A stretch of 64,000 nucleotides of DNA, taken from assembly GCA_963277665.1 (NCBI GenBank), contig OY728131.1:1392920688-1392984687 (forward strand), given 5' to 3'. Made by a program: the position numbers and the translations under genes. Shown here piece by piece: positions 22,614 through 35,190 of the stretch. The first letter of the stretch is position 1. Each line of letters starts with the position of its first letter. Under the pieces are notes generated by a model. It was not told the DNA's origin. It ran no database searches and saw nothing but the letters and a program-made list of their open reading frames with translations. This stretch comes from Viscum album (taxonomy: Eukaryota; Streptophyta; Magnoliopsida; Santalales; Viscaceae).

Positions 22614-24510
22614 TTTTAGGTTTTAGGCACAGCAAAAGTTTCTTGGGTGGGTGATATATTAAAATCTATTTTAATATATAGTTTTTTGAAGCCCAAATAG
22701 ATGATATTTTCACATTAAATTTACAATTGATTCATTTAAGATCATTAGAAATGGTTAACTCATCTTAGGAACTTTCTATAAAGAATATGTTTTTGATTTT
22801 TTTTGAAAACCCTTTTTCGCATTATCTTCATTATACTTTGAGGATCCAAGTGTAGAATCCATATAGTAGTGAGCCACACATGATCCTTTGATCTCTGAGC
22901 AGTTCCAATTGATTTCTAAGTGCTATTGTGGAGAATCAATTTTTCTATAATTACTCAACTTGATCTATCTAAGATCATTCGAGATTGAATGAGTTCTTCT
23001 CTTTATTGAGAATATGAGAGGTGGTGTTCAAGGGAGAAGTTTGTTGTGTGTAATTCTTTTCAATTGTTGATTAACCCTACACAATAGAAATAACCATCTA
23101 TTTATAGTGCTCGGTTTTAGGTTAAAATATTATTTAACTATATATCAGCCCTTAAAAAATATTATAATATTTAATAAGCTTTATTCCATATAATAATAAT
23201 AATAATAATAATAATATTGTTATTATTATTATTTTAGGACGTGCCCTAACTTGTGCAATGATAAATATTATTTTACTGACTTGAAAATCAACATTCTTTA
23301 CCAGATGCAGTCTTGGCCTATTTAAACTTATCAATATTTATAAAATATCCAAATAAATATTTTATTCATTTAATAAATATTTTATTCAAAATCCAGTGAA
23401 TAAATATTTATTAAATATTCAATAAATAAAAATATTTTTTTTTAGAATCCAATGAATAAATATTTATTAAATATTCATGTAATTAAATAAATTATTTATG
23501 GAATGAATAAATAATTATTTACTACCTTATGAATATTAGAGATCAATAAAACTTGAATAAAATTATTTCTCATCCATGAGAATAATATTTATTCCAATAA
23601 TTAAATTTAAATATAATTTAATCAAGATCGATGGAAACACTTAGTTTGTGACCCTATAGGATCCTTTTTCATTGGAATTTGTTGGTCTTGCCTAAAGTAC
23701 AAGATTACTATCTAGAAATGGGTCAAGGTAATCATGAGAAACAACTTAATTTCATAATTTTGAAAACCACATACGAATGCTCACTATGTAATATAATCCT
23801 TTTAACATTATCTCATCAATAATATTACACATGTGTATCATCAACCAATATTCTTGATGCGTCTTTCTTTGACTATCTGAAATAAACATCATTACACCAT
23901 GGCCATGGAATTTAATGTGATAGTTGGAAGGGAAAAATCCTTCTTTGACTTATTTATTAAAAACATTTAAATCATGATGCACCCAATGTAACCAACATCA
24001 CCCTGAATTGTTATAATCATTATTTATGAAATACATATAAATGTGTGATTAATAACATGCATTATTAATAATATTAAAGTTTAAGTACCATTACACATGC
24101 TCGTAGATAGGAATATCTTATGACACAAAAACATGCGGAATTCCTACTAACATGTTTATTCTCATAATCTCCCATCTTATAGATTGCTAAGTGTGAACTT
24201 CATGAGATGAATCTTCCCCAACTTACAAGTACTCTCACTTTATGATCTATATAGTATTTTTCCTATCATAGTACATTTTTTACCATAGAAATATGTTTAA
24301 AAATACCATCATGGAGTTTCAAGGTTCTAATCATACTAGAGAACTGCTATGAACTTATCAATGTGACGGATACTCTAAGAAATTATCACATTAATTTTAT
24401 ATAGAATAAAAATCAATATATAATAAAAAAATTATATTAATATTCAATCCTTTGAATATTCATATAATCTAAATTAAAATTTAGTTGGTTCTAGGTAACT
24501 AACTCTAACA
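22614..24510 (-). repeat. 5' LTR (about 1.9 kb) of a copia-like element
   Basis: On the minus strand the LTR begins TGTTAGAGTTAGTTACC at 24510 and ends close to CCTAAAA at 22614, next to the PBS; the end looks like a mutated CCTAACA. The terminal pair TGTTAG...CTAACA is common in plant Ty1/copia elements. It holds an AAT/ATT trinucleotide run at 23188-23236. Its right edge abuts the last 80 bases of the 5' LTR of element C, so it inserted into that LTR. The copia assignment rests on the LTR ends and general sequence style only. Confidence 0.6.
23188..23236. repeat. AAT/ATT trinucleotide repeat
   Basis: An (AAT)n run is followed by an (ATT)n run and can fold on itself. It lies within the copia-like LTR. 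Confidence 0.8.
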
Positions 24511-24588
24511 CTCAGGGCTTACTGAAGGTGAGACTTGGGGTCTTTATCTCTTTTCCTTAATTATCAGCCCAAGAGGGGTTCATAAAAT
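24511..24588 (+). repeat. Last 80 bases of the 5' LTR of chromovirus C
   Basis: The sequence aligns with 32340-32433, the end of the 3' LTR of C (shared phrases GGTGAGACT and AGGGGTTCAT or GGGGGTCATG). The remainder of this LTR was displaced by the copia-like insertion on the left. Confidence 0.65.
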
Positions 24589-24590
24589 AG

Positions 24591-24605
24591 TGATATCAAA
24601 GGTTT
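24591..24605 (+). other. Probable primer binding site of chromovirus C
   Basis: AGTGATATCAAAGG resembles TGGTATCAGAG and directly follows the LTR end. Confidence 0.55.
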
Positions 24606-26070
24606 TTATTGAGATATAGGATGGGGTCTGGAGTTAGGTATAGTGAGGATTTCATGGGTTGGTAGGGTAACAATTTCAGTTGATCTTAGTGCATGACATA
24701 GGCCAGGGAGACTATCTAGGACATAGATTTTTAGGTGGGGACATGATCTGATGTAAGGACTATGATATTATTGAATGGTCACATTAGGTGGACCTATATT
24801 TATGGTATACACCTATGAGAGTTTCATTAATAATGATTTATTATGTTCATGTATGAATTGGATGATTTGGGGAAATTAAAATGAACAAATTAAGTGAAAT
24901 TTGACAAAATTCCATGCTAATGGGATTAGGATTTTTCCTTGCTTTCAGGAATGGATCTTGGTCATCATCCATGAGTATCTCAGGTAGTATAGGTTTAGTG
25001 GGATGATTTTTTTTTATCATTTGAGGAACAAAATGATAAAATAGGATGAGGCATGAAATAGGGATTTACATGAATTTTAGCAAAAGATTTTGGAGAAGTG
25101 TATGGGGAGTGTCTATGATCTAGAGAGGGAGAAATAGTTATAGGATCTTGAGATCTCCTTCAGTTAGATTCAATATTGAACTAAGTATTTGGTTTCGTTG
25201 TAAGTTATTCAGATACAAGGAGTTTTATTCTAGTGGTTTATGTTGTATCTTGGTGACCACAAAGATCTAGATGTGTTGTGGCTAGATGTTCATAAGGATT
25301 TCTGTTTGAAATTTTTATCATCTTTGAGAGAAGAATCAGGGAGAAAGGAGTTAATATACCTTCAATAGGGAATCCTAAGTGTGTAGGATCTTGGGATCAG
25401 ATTCAAGTACTTCTTGTGCTTTGATCTCAATGTATTTCCATATGAGGATTCTATAGAATAGTGTCTAGAGGAGGCATTGTGCCCGGCAATTAGGTATGTA
25501 GTCACCCAATTTACACTTCCTACATTCCTAGGGGTGCATAATAAAGTGAAGGTTATTGATCAGATTCTTTCACTGGGAGGTGAACCTCAAGAGAGTGGTT
25601 ATTATTGAATCATGCGTAGTAGGGATCTAGGTAGTGGATCATGTATTTTTATAAAATCATGGTTCTGATCGGTGGGTAATTGACCTCGGCAGACTTTTTC
25701 ACAACATTCTAGGAAAGTTGGATCCTAATAACCTACTGGGGGATTACCATTTATGTGTTATATCAATGAGGTTCATGGTCATTGGAAGGATCTGTTTTTG
25801 AAATAATAGGGAGTATAGTTTCATATGGATGGTCAAGTCCTTTTCTGGTAGCTATTGTAGTTACCTATGAGGTAGTTTCAGTAGTAAGGACCATTGGTGC
25901 TTGTTTAGTAGCTGAGAGAAGATAGAGTTGGCATGGGTCAGCCTCATGATGGTCCATATCCTTAGGGACCCAAAAAATATCATGGTCATGGAGTCCATAA
26001 ATATAGTAGTATAGTATCTAGGAATGTTTTGATTCACATGATGGATATGGAATCACTAGTAGGTACATAG
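24606..26070 (+). pseudogene. Gag region of chromovirus C, unreadable
   Basis: By position this should encode Gag, between the PBS and the protease. No zinc knuckle or Gag core is readable in any plus-strand frame, and stops are frequent. I annotate it only from context. Confidence 0.35.
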
Positions 26071-26180
26071 GTTGTTTGAGATACAATCAATTTATCATCT
26101 ACACTTGTTTGTGCCTTGTTTGATTCAAGAGATTCACACTCCTTTTTTGAACATACTTTGGTTTATACCTTGGGAATTTA
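26071..26180 (+). pseudogene. Protease trace of chromovirus C
   Basis: A plus-strand frame reads ALFDSRDSHSFFEH near 26107-26148. This fits the plant gypsy protease signature (LFDSG followed by SHSFI), with the active-site Gly changed to Arg. It lies about 400 bases before the RT, as expected. Confidence 0.6.
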
Positions 26181-26539
26181 TGTATATATACTTCTATATC
26201 CCCTGGTATTATTTATTCCAATTAGAGGTTAGGATACTTTGTTTGATGTGTTTTGGGGGACATAAACTGGTGTTAGGACAGCACTAGTCAGTGGACGATT
26301 TCTTCTTATTATAAATATAGTCATATGATGTTATCCTTGTCCTGGATTGAATGTATTATGTTCATAAATTCATTGAATACTTCCATATGAGAGTTTCATA
26401 TTCTAATGTGGATGCTTAGAAAGTGGCGTTCATTGGTGATAGGGGTTTTTGAATGGGTGGTAGACATGTGGATCCTCTTCTATATTAGTTGGTGGAGTTT
26501 TTGGTGGAATATTAGGAAGAGGATGTTCCAGTGGTTATA

Positions 26540-27500
26540 GAGGAGTTGATTAATTTACATATGAGTCTATGAAACTACCCACTCAACATGATGTTGAGTT
26601 TTGGATATAGTTACAACTGGGTGTGTATCCAATTTCGATGGCTCTCTATTGAATGGATCCTGCAGAGTTACATGATTGGAGGTTCTAAGTTAATAATATG
26701 ATGCATAGGGGTTTCATATGACCCATTGTGTCTCATTGGGTTTCTCTTTTGTTGTTAACAAAGAATGCATATGGTAGTATGAGGTTGTGAGTATACTACT
26801 AAATGTTTAATCAAGTGACAGTTAAGAACCGTTAGCCTCTTTTAAGGATCGATGATCTGTTCGACCAGCTTAAGGGATCCAATTGGTTTTCAAAGATTTA
26901 TTTGAGGTTAGGATATCACTAGATGAGGTTGAGATATGAGGATATCCTGAATATTTTCCCTAGGTGCAGTAATGGTAACTTCGATTTCATGGTCATGTCA
27001 TTCTATGTCATAAATACACCAGATGTGTTTATAGGACACATGAACTCTATGTTCCATGAGTTCATAGACTATTTTTTAATCTTATTCATCAAAGATATCT
27101 TAATCTACTCAAATTTAGAGGAGAATCATCCTGATCATCTCAAATTTGACTTACTGGTCCTTCAACATCATTGCCTCTATATAAAGCTATTCAATTGAAT
27201 GTTCTAGATGTGATATGTTCACTTCCTTGGGCATGTGATGTATTATTAGGTTGTGGTTATGGACCAATAGAAGGTTGAGAAAGAGTTTTCTTGGGAGGAA
27301 CCTAAGAATGTGGTATAGGTTCACAATTTCATTAGTCTTATAGGCTATTATTGGATATTTTTTCCAATTTCTCTCATGTTTTAGCCTTATTGATATCTTT
27401 GACTAGGAAGGACCATCCTTTAATTTGGATTGATCGGTTCCAGGTAGTGTTCAATTACCTAAATAAGAAGTTGATCAATACCTCAGTGCTTCATTTTTTA
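26540..27500 (+). pseudogene. Reverse transcriptase of chromovirus C (broken)
   Basis: The RT is readable in a mostly continuous frame: RIDDLFDQLKGSNWFSKIY near 26845, then VMSFYVINTPDVF, and FIKDILIYS, where the catalytic pair is Lys-Asp (Lys codon 27091-27093) instead of Asp-Asp. The first catalytic Asp (SKIDL) is Tyr. The segment from 27351 onward (TRKDHPLIWID) is the thumb and connection region. Because key acidic residues are gone and stops interrupt the frame, it is inactive. A plus-strand element with a different LTR from A and B. Confidence 0.8.
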
Positions 27501-27860
27501 ATGGAGGGTGTGATTTTCAAGGTTTTTTGTGATGCATCCCATATGGTCTTAGTATTCATCTTGATGTGGTAGAGGTAGGAGATATCTTATGGGTATAGGT
27601 AATTACATCCTCATGAGTGTAACTATTCCACCCATGATCTGGAGTTGGTAGCAGTTGTGTTTTCACATAATCTATAGTGAAATTACCTCATTATAGAGAT
27701 CTTTTTGGTTTTCATGGACTATAATAGCCTAAAATATGTCTTCTCTCAGTGGTATTTTAATCTAAACCAGTGGAGGTGGATCAATTTTCTCTAGGGTTAA
27801 AATTTTGTGATCCCCTACATCCTGAGAAAGGGGAATTTTTTTGTCGATGCATTGAGTCAT
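27501..27860 (+). pseudogene. RNase H of chromovirus C (broken)
   Basis: FKVFCDAS at about 27516-27539 has the first RNase H Asp, and later traces read ECNYSTHDLEL, NSLKYVFSQ and VDALSHKS, the usual order of motifs in plant gypsy RNase H. It follows RT without a gap. Several stops are present. Confidence 0.75.
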
Positions 27861-28640
27861 AAATCTTGAGGTGATGTGGTTCAAGATTTTGAAAATATTT
27901 GGAAGGGGATGGAGGAGATTACAGAAATTCCACTTGATGTGGAGAAAAGAAGTGGTCAAGGTTGTCTATATCATATGACCATGGATTTCTCCTTGATGTG
28001 ATAGGTGGATGAGTCTTAGTGGGGAGACTCTGAGGTATAGGTGATACGTTACTGTGTTTTCCATGGTGATTCTATATGGGGATGGTCAAAGGATGGTCAT
28101 AACTAGATGTTGTTATAGGGGAGGTTGTTTGTTCCATTTTCAATGCATAAGGGAGTTCTCTGTGAGTTTTATAGATCACTCTTAGTGGTACACCTCATTG
28201 TGAATAATATTTATCATGGCTTTAGGATATATATTTTGTGGCCTGGGATAAAATAGTTATTGGAAAATTTTATAGATAATTTTCTAGTTTTTTCACAGGT
28301 GAAATCCAAACACCATGTTCTTGGATGATTATTGTAGCCCTTGTATGACCCCAAGTGGAAATGGTAGGACATATTAATGGATTTTTTTCCCCAAGTTACC
28401 CTAATATTAGGGAGTATGTGATGTAATTTGGTTGATAATGGAATAGATACTGAAGTCATCTAATTTTATAGAGATCTTTTAATTGAGTTACAGGGATTTT
28501 TTGGTGAGGTGGAGTATCAGTTGGGACATCCATTATGCCTAGAAACTATCCACAATGTCTTCCATGAATACTAAATTCATCGTTATTTTCATTATGACTC
28601 CCACATCATTTAATGGGGGTGTTTGATGTTGAGGATTTTG
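27861..28640 (+). pseudogene. Integrase of chromovirus C, catalytic core deleted
   Basis: The N-terminal part is recognisable near 28235-28415: WPGIK, FSQVKSKHH and PKWKW followed by ILMDFFPQV, which is the zinc-binding region leading into the catalytic core. Straight after this, near 28490, the frame jumps to the C-terminal GEVEYQLGHPL and TIHNVFHEY motifs. The catalytic D,D,E core is thus missing, apparently removed by an internal deletion. Confidence 0.65.
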
Positions 28641-28762
28641 AAAAGTTTATGTAGTGACCTATAGAGATCTCATATCACTGAGTGAAAGTGTTATGTAAAC
28701 AAACCATCCCCTTGGTTCATGAGTTTTGGAGGCATAGTGTCTCAGAGGAGAGTACTTGGGAG
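28641..28762 (+). pseudogene. Chromodomain end of chromovirus C, and polypurine tract
   Basis: A frame at about 28680-28765 reads TIPLVHEFWRHSVSEESTWE, which matches the end of the chromodomain seen in A. The coding end overlaps the purine-rich stretch GAGGAGAGTACTTGGGAG that lies directly before the LTR start and probably serves as the PPT. Confidence 0.65.
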
Positions 28763-31700
28763 TGTGATACATGAATTTGTGCCCAATACCTTGAGTATTT
28801 TTGAGTTTTTCCTTATTCTATTTTTCTTTAATGATTTAATGTTTTAACCTTGTTAATTTATTAAATGTAACTTTTTCCCCTTACTAGTGATGTGTGTTAT
28901 GGATTTGAGTAAATTAATTGGTGAAAACCCCATTCTTAATCAAGACATACTATGTCTATGACACATTTTAAAATTTTGTGGATGAGTCAGTGACGCATAA
29001 AGTAGAAAATATCTTGATATACAATGAATGTTTCCTTTATTTTTGTTCTTGGGGTAGGTTGTGTGATTGTTGAGGAGGTTATTGGTTATGGTTGTGTGGA
29101 GGTTGAAAAGGTTTTGTGAGAGGATATATGTAAGATAGGAGTCTTGTATTGAGTTATATGGTGATGTGTTTGTATGTGTGCTTTGCAGATGTTTTGGTTT
29201 AGATTGGTATGTTTGGTTGGTGGTAGTGTTTGGTGTGTAAATATATCCCTAAGAATAATCTCATGGGATGTTTGTTCAAACCATTTTCCCTTATTTTCAG
29301 GTTTGGTTATGATTCTAAAGGATTAGAATCATTTGATATGTATCTAATGTAACATTCTATACCTTCTTGTCCTAGTACTTTTCTAGTTTGAGAGTTAGAG
29401 GTGTTCAAAGGAGGATCCAGGAGAGTTTGGTAGAGTTTGGAGCTGTAAGTTTACTATAGTTGGTGGTTCACGACATGGTTAAGTATCTACATTATTTTAG
29501 ATTCATTCACAACTTAGAGGTTGGTGATTCTCAGATCAAAACTTCGTATTAGGGTTCTATTACAATGTGATTCATGATGTGAAAGAATAATTCACAATGT
29601 GAAATAATAATTTATGACATGAATTAATTTTAAGCTATTGTGATAATAAAATCAATGTATGTTTATCAGGTTTGGATTTTGATGGATTCATGACCTAAAA
29701 TGGATTCGCAGTCTGATTTGGAAGGCCTCATGAAAACTCATGATTTAAACCTGGATTTCACACCATGAATGTACCGAGTCTCAATATATTTATAAATATT
29801 AGGTCTCAACCAAATTTTTTTATTCCTATTATATTTTGTGGAAAACCTTGATGATTTTTAGAGGATATTTCATCCCTTTCCCTACTTCTTTGATCCTTGG
29901 ATTCTTTAGGTTGGTCTTTGGAAATCCATAGTGATTAAATTTTATTTTCTCCCTCATTTTCTCCAATTCCACTCAAGAATTCTTAGAGGTGATGTTTCCT
30001 TTTATGGGGAGTGTTTGAGGCTATGTTTTTAATGATCCCTTGGTGTGGTTTAGGTTTATTTGAGGTTCCTTGCATGGTGGTTCTCTTTCAATTATTTCTC
30101 CTTCACTCTATTGTGCACAAAGATTCAAAAAGCTTCATTGAGGTATTGTATCCTTGTTCTCTACCTATTTATGTGCATGTATGGGGTTTTATGACTTTTC
30201 CTTACATTGGGTGGATAGTAAGGGTCATATTAATGAATATAATGAATTGAATTATTCTAAAATTTATGGGAATAGGGAGATATCACATATTTTACTGCTT
30301 TTATGATTTTACTTCTATGATTATACATTTTTTCATTACTAAAAAACATGAATGTTTTGATCCTTGATTGTGTTGTAGTTGATGCATATATGAGACTATT
30401 TTTGTGTTAATTATTTAATTCCACTTTGAATAAAAGTATAAGAATGTATATATGGATAATTAATTGGTTTCCCATATAAATCTATAATTTTTTGTGAGAA
30501 TACCTATGCTAATTAATGAAGTAAAGTGATCAATCCATTTTTAAATCTTACTTATAGAAATTTGTGGTAGTTGGGATGTATTTTTTTGGGTCGATATGCT
30601 TGTTGTGAATCTGAGGTGGTTGTGTGAACACTTTTGGGTATTTTTTAGTGATGGTGGTGACCAGTTTTGGTGTGCAACATGTGTTTATTGCAATGCAATG
30701 GTTGGTTCGCATGGGATTTGTTGTGGGGTGTTGTGTGGTAGTTGTGACGTGTCGTGGTTGAAATGTGTGGTTTTTATGGTGAGATAAATTGGAATTTATG
30801 GTGTTGTGGTGATGGTTGATATGAGGTGTGAAATATATTTTGTGACATGGATGTGCTAGTTGCTCAGTTAGCTATGTAATAAATTTTAATGTTTTAAACA
30901 AGATCACACGAGTTGGTAAATGAATAATAATGGTCTAGAATTGATCAAATGGTAAATGGATTAAATTATTTAAATTAAAAATAATTGTGTTTTATTGATG
31001 TGAATGAAATGGTTTAGTGAATGGGAGATGGTGGAAACTCATTAAAATCTAGAAAATGGTGGAACCTAAAATTTAAAGTGGAAATTGTGTGGCTTGTATG
31101 ATGGTTGTGTGATTGTGTTTCATTTAGTAGTGGAGGAATTTGTGATGAATGTTGTAAGGTGTAGGGATAGTGATGTGATGTACACTAGTGCAGTTTATGT
31201 GAACCCATAGGTTGTCTATTGTGTGATATCTATCTATCATGTTTTTTATGTTATTTTTATACATTCCCCGCATGAGATGGACAACCTTACCAATGCCCAA
31301 ATGTTTTTGGTTCCATTCATTTTCCCCAATATCCAGGTTGTTGGGGATATGGATGGATGCTTACCCCCTCTTTCCCACTCTTACTTCATTAGCAGTGATG
31401 ATGTGGGTTGGTGTTGGAGATTACCCAGTAATGATATGGGTTGGTTTTGGGTATTACTTGGTGATGATATGTGTTGGTGTTAGAGATCACCCAGTGATGA
31501 TATGGGTTGGTGTTGGAGATTACCCATTAGTGATGAGGATTTGATATGTGGTGGGGGTCATGTATTGTAGGAGGAGAGAATGAGGATGATTTCCATTATG
31601 TTAATGATACCCTATTTCCATGGAAATGTGATGAGGTTGAGATTTGATGATGATTGATTCTAGTATTAGGTGTTAAACCCTGTGGGAGGTTTGGATAGGT

Positions 31701-32433
31701 AGGGATGTGTCCCAACCCACATAAAATATGGTTAGATATGTGATTTTTTATTTATAGAATGGATGGTAGCATAGGACATTTTAAATTGGGGAATAAGAGT
31801 GGAAATCAGTGGGGAAGTGGTTGTGAGGCACCTTTGCTTTGTATTCTTTGATACTATGTTACTACATTGGTTGGGTGATTTTGAAAGAATGCCATAGTGA
31901 GGCTGGGATTAGATAGATGACATGTTTAGGTGAATGTTGGATTTTTTTTTGTTCACTGAAGCATTAGTATGCTCTTTTCACAGGTTCACTTGAGACATTG
32001 GGTATAATCCTATTGAGTATACATGTTATTCTCACCGTATGTATATAAGCTATTTTTTCAGGTTTCCATGAGAACTTTGGGGACTGAGCTGAGAATTACT
32101 ATCTTGGGTTTTTGAACTATTGTTTATTCATTTCCATATGACTTGTCTTTGGTACTTAGATACTTTTATTTGTATTTTTTGGTATTAATCATGTATTATG
32201 GTATGTTTTTGGTTTAATTTTATATTATGTGATGGGGTTTCTTTTGGGGGATTTATCCTATCATCGGATCTTAGATTATTATAGAGGGTAATGACTTACT
32301 TATGTGAGATTTTTAATACCCTAATTTATTGTCGCTAACTTTGAGCCCACTGGGGGTGAGACTCAGGTTCATTATCCCTCTTCCATTATTTTCATCCTAG
32401 GAGACATACATTTATATATAGGGGGTCATGACA
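28763..32433 (+). repeat. 3' LTR (3.67 kb) of chromovirus C
   Basis: The LTR starts TGTGATACATGAATTTG after the purine tract and ends GGGGGTCATGACA. Its last part matches the 5' LTR fragment at 24511-24588. It contains a 33-bp minisatellite at 31394-31525. Small frames at 30011-31544 are chance or minisatellite frames and have no domain. Confidence 0.7.
31394..31525. repeat. Minisatellite, four 33-bp units
   Basis: Units begin at 31394, 31427, 31460 and 31493 with the pattern AGTGATGATATGGGTTGG plus a tail GTGTTGGAGATTACCC. Because the unit is a multiple of three, it keeps two overlapping reading frames open, which explains the frames at 31223-31544. Confidence 0.85.
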
Positions 32434-33420
32434 TTATGATCTAGAAAGAAAATTTTTTATTTATAAATCATATGAATAATTTATAAATTATTTCTAAATT
32501 TCATAAATAAGGACAAAATATAAAAAGGATTGTATTTAAATTATGAATTTTTCAAAATTAATTAATTTTTATTATTCAAATTAAATTGATTTATTTGGTA
32601 TATTATTTAAATCATATCAAAATATTTTTTATTTTTGATATGATCAAGGTTTAAATTATGCAAAGTAAATGATATTCAGATTATGTAAAATGTTTACATA
32701 ATATAAATTAGATTATAAATTGTTTATAATTTATAAAATACCATATATTTAAAATGAAATTATTTATAATTCTATATTTTATATATTTACATTTTCTATT
32801 TCATTTCAAAAAATATATATGAAATATTTCATATTAGAATGAATATAAAATGTTTATATTCAAAATTATGGAATGTCCATAATGTTAAATCTAAAATTTA
32901 AAAAAAATTATAATTATGATTTATAAATTATTCATAAATGATTATCACATAATTAAATGTTTTAATTTTTCGTTTATTTAAGGGTTGTTCTATGTTTTTT
33001 CATAGTTATAAATTTCAATATTATGAATATTTATATGCCAAAATTTATATGATAATTTTTTTCTAGGATATAGCCTTTAATTTTCATGCTAGGAATGACT
33101 CCATAATGAAATTAGTTTTTCTTCTAGGTTGAACTCAGTTTATAATTGAATTTATGAAATTTATTTAAGTTATTTAATATATTTTATTCATATTAGGTTT
33201 TAGAGTGATGAATTGGATTCTCTCTAGAGTAAAGTATCCCAAGGTAAAGAAAATAAAGATTGAACTACTTATTATCCTGGAGGCTTATGCCTTGTCTAGG
33301 AATGTAATGGTTTTAGAAAGAAGGGAAATAAAATAGGACATAGAGAGTCTACAACCCAAGATAATCCAAAGAAGAAGATATAAGGATAATGTTTTCATTG
33401 CGTAAAATTGGCCATTGGAG
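32434..33420 (+). repeat. AT-rich dispersed repeat X, copy 1
   Basis: This stretch resembles, in the opposite orientation, the sequence at 50836-51900; the clearest match is 33234-33330 against the reverse complement of 50990-51090 (GGAGGCTTATGCCTTG against GGAGACTTTCCTTGG, and CTAGGAA in both). It is full of TTTATAAAT-like phrases. No protein is readable. It may be leader or LTR sequence of an old retrotransposon. Confidence 0.4.
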
Positions 33421-34590
33421 AAGAAATTCTCTGGATTTCCTGAATGGTTGTAATAATCCTAGTAGTGAGTCCACATTAGGTGTAAATGTTATAAATTTAA
33501 ATTCTATTATTATAATATACATATGATATTGAATGTATGTTTTACAAAAATTTTAAATATATAGGAAGTAAAAATATGATAAAGAATTGAATATTAGAGC
33601 TTGAAGTTTTCTTTCAAGTAATGGATCAAAGGAGTTGCTTCATTGATAACTTAGATGTTTTAATCTTGGTTAAAATTTTCATAAGATATGTTTGTTATCT
33701 CATTTTTTCTATTTATAATATCATGTAAATAATATTTGTTTGAATGAAATGAGATTGGTTTTATTAATACACATAGTTATGATTTATTTAATTCTATAAC
33801 AATCTTTAAGAGAGACTATAAATGTCTTTTTCTGGTTAGGTAAGTCATCTTATTTTCATTTATAGTAATTTTCCAACAATATGAATGAATGAAAATAAAA
33901 TTACCCATTTTTATCTATATGTTAAGAACATATGGATTGGAAATATGATTTTTATGTTCTAAGTGTCATATAAACAAAACAAGTGGGTAAAAAATTAAGC
34001 TAGAAGAAGAAATGTTAGTTGATAAGTTCAACAATTTTTCTTCATAGAACCAATCAAGTTCATTGAATCCTGAGTTTCTTAGGAATTATAAATAATAATT
34101 ATATTTTATTGTATTATCTAGAATAATTGAAGGAGTTTATGAAACACTATGGAATTTCCATGTTAGGTATATGTGTTATAGAAATTAATTCTTAAATTTT
34201 GAAGGTTATGTGACACTGAATGTATATTTTACAAGTGTTGTAAATATATAAGAGTTTTAAATAAAAATAAGAATTTAATTATATTATAGTTTATATTCAT
34301 GTGATAAAGTAAAATAGTTACTATATAAAATATTTTAATGTAAAGAAATGTGTCAAGCTTATATCGATCTAAGTAAAGGATGTGTATCTTAATCTCATTT
34401 ATCTTATGTGATAATAGAAATTGTTAACTAACAAATATTTTTTATGAATAACATGAGATAATGTTTGTATACATATGGTTTATGATTCATCAAATTCTAT
34501 AACATATTTTTTAAATTACAAAAGGATAAAAATGTTTTATCAAGGAAAAAGTGTTTATCTTAATGTTTATTAAAATATGAGGGAATCTAT
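33421..34590. repeat. Two diverged direct copies of about 600 bases
   Basis: 33470-33850 and 34160-34580 share ordered phrases: TGTAAATGTTATA or TATGTGTTATAG, TGAATGTATRTTTTACAA, AAATATATA, TTAATCTC, AAATTCTATAAC and AAATGT. They look like an old tandem duplication. No coding content is visible. Confidence 0.5.
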
Positions 34591-34874
34591 TTCCACCACC
34601 CATTAGTGGTATATTTTAATAAAAACTTATTTTTAAAAGAAATTTTTCCAAAAAAAATAGAATACCATATATAGAAACAATATTTTATTTGTTTCAACTA
34701 GGAGGAAATAAGTTTTATTTCCTAAACATAAAATTTTGTGTTATACTTTAGTATGATATTCTGAGAGAAATATACTGACTAAAAATTTAGTGTGAGTATG
34801 TTTAGACTTAGATAAGTTCAAATTTAATAAATAGAGGATTATACCAGTATAAGGTTAAAGTGTTTTTTACTTGA

Positions 34875-35190
34875 TATCCTAAATATTTTAGGATATGTGA
34901 TGATCAAGAAAATGTAAAGAGTTGCATTTAGTTATCATGAAAAGTGAATATAGTTATTTCTTGAAGGATTGTACCAATAAAATTATAAACATAATTATAC
35001 TTAATATCCTAAAATAGTTTAGTATATAGAGGTAAATATAAATATAAATAGTTGAATTAGTTACCATAAAAATGTGGATATCGCTTTATCCTAAAAGTGT
35101 TTAGGGTATAATAATAAAGAGAAATGTAAACGTTGCATTTAGTTACTATATTAAAGTGATTTTCAATTTATCCTAAAAGGTTTTAGGATA
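34875..35190. repeat. Tandem series of short hairpins (TATCCTAAA...TTTAGGATA)
   Basis: Four units carry a palindrome at 34875-34895, 35005-35027, 35087-35110 and 35169-35190. The first and last have perfect arms of 9 and 10 bases with loops of 3 and 2. Spacing is 130, 82 and 82 bases, and the segments between them are alike (GTTGCATTTAGTTA and similar). It is a tandem repeat of about 82 bases with a hairpin in each unit. Confidence 0.75.

Noticed and set aside
26072..26287. A 71-residue plus-strand frame rich in Tyr and Phe.
   Set aside because: The protease motif of element C is read in another frame at the same place.
31223..31544. Two overlapping frames with repeated Trp-Val-Gly residues.
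   Set aside because: They are read through a 33-bp minisatellite within an LTR.
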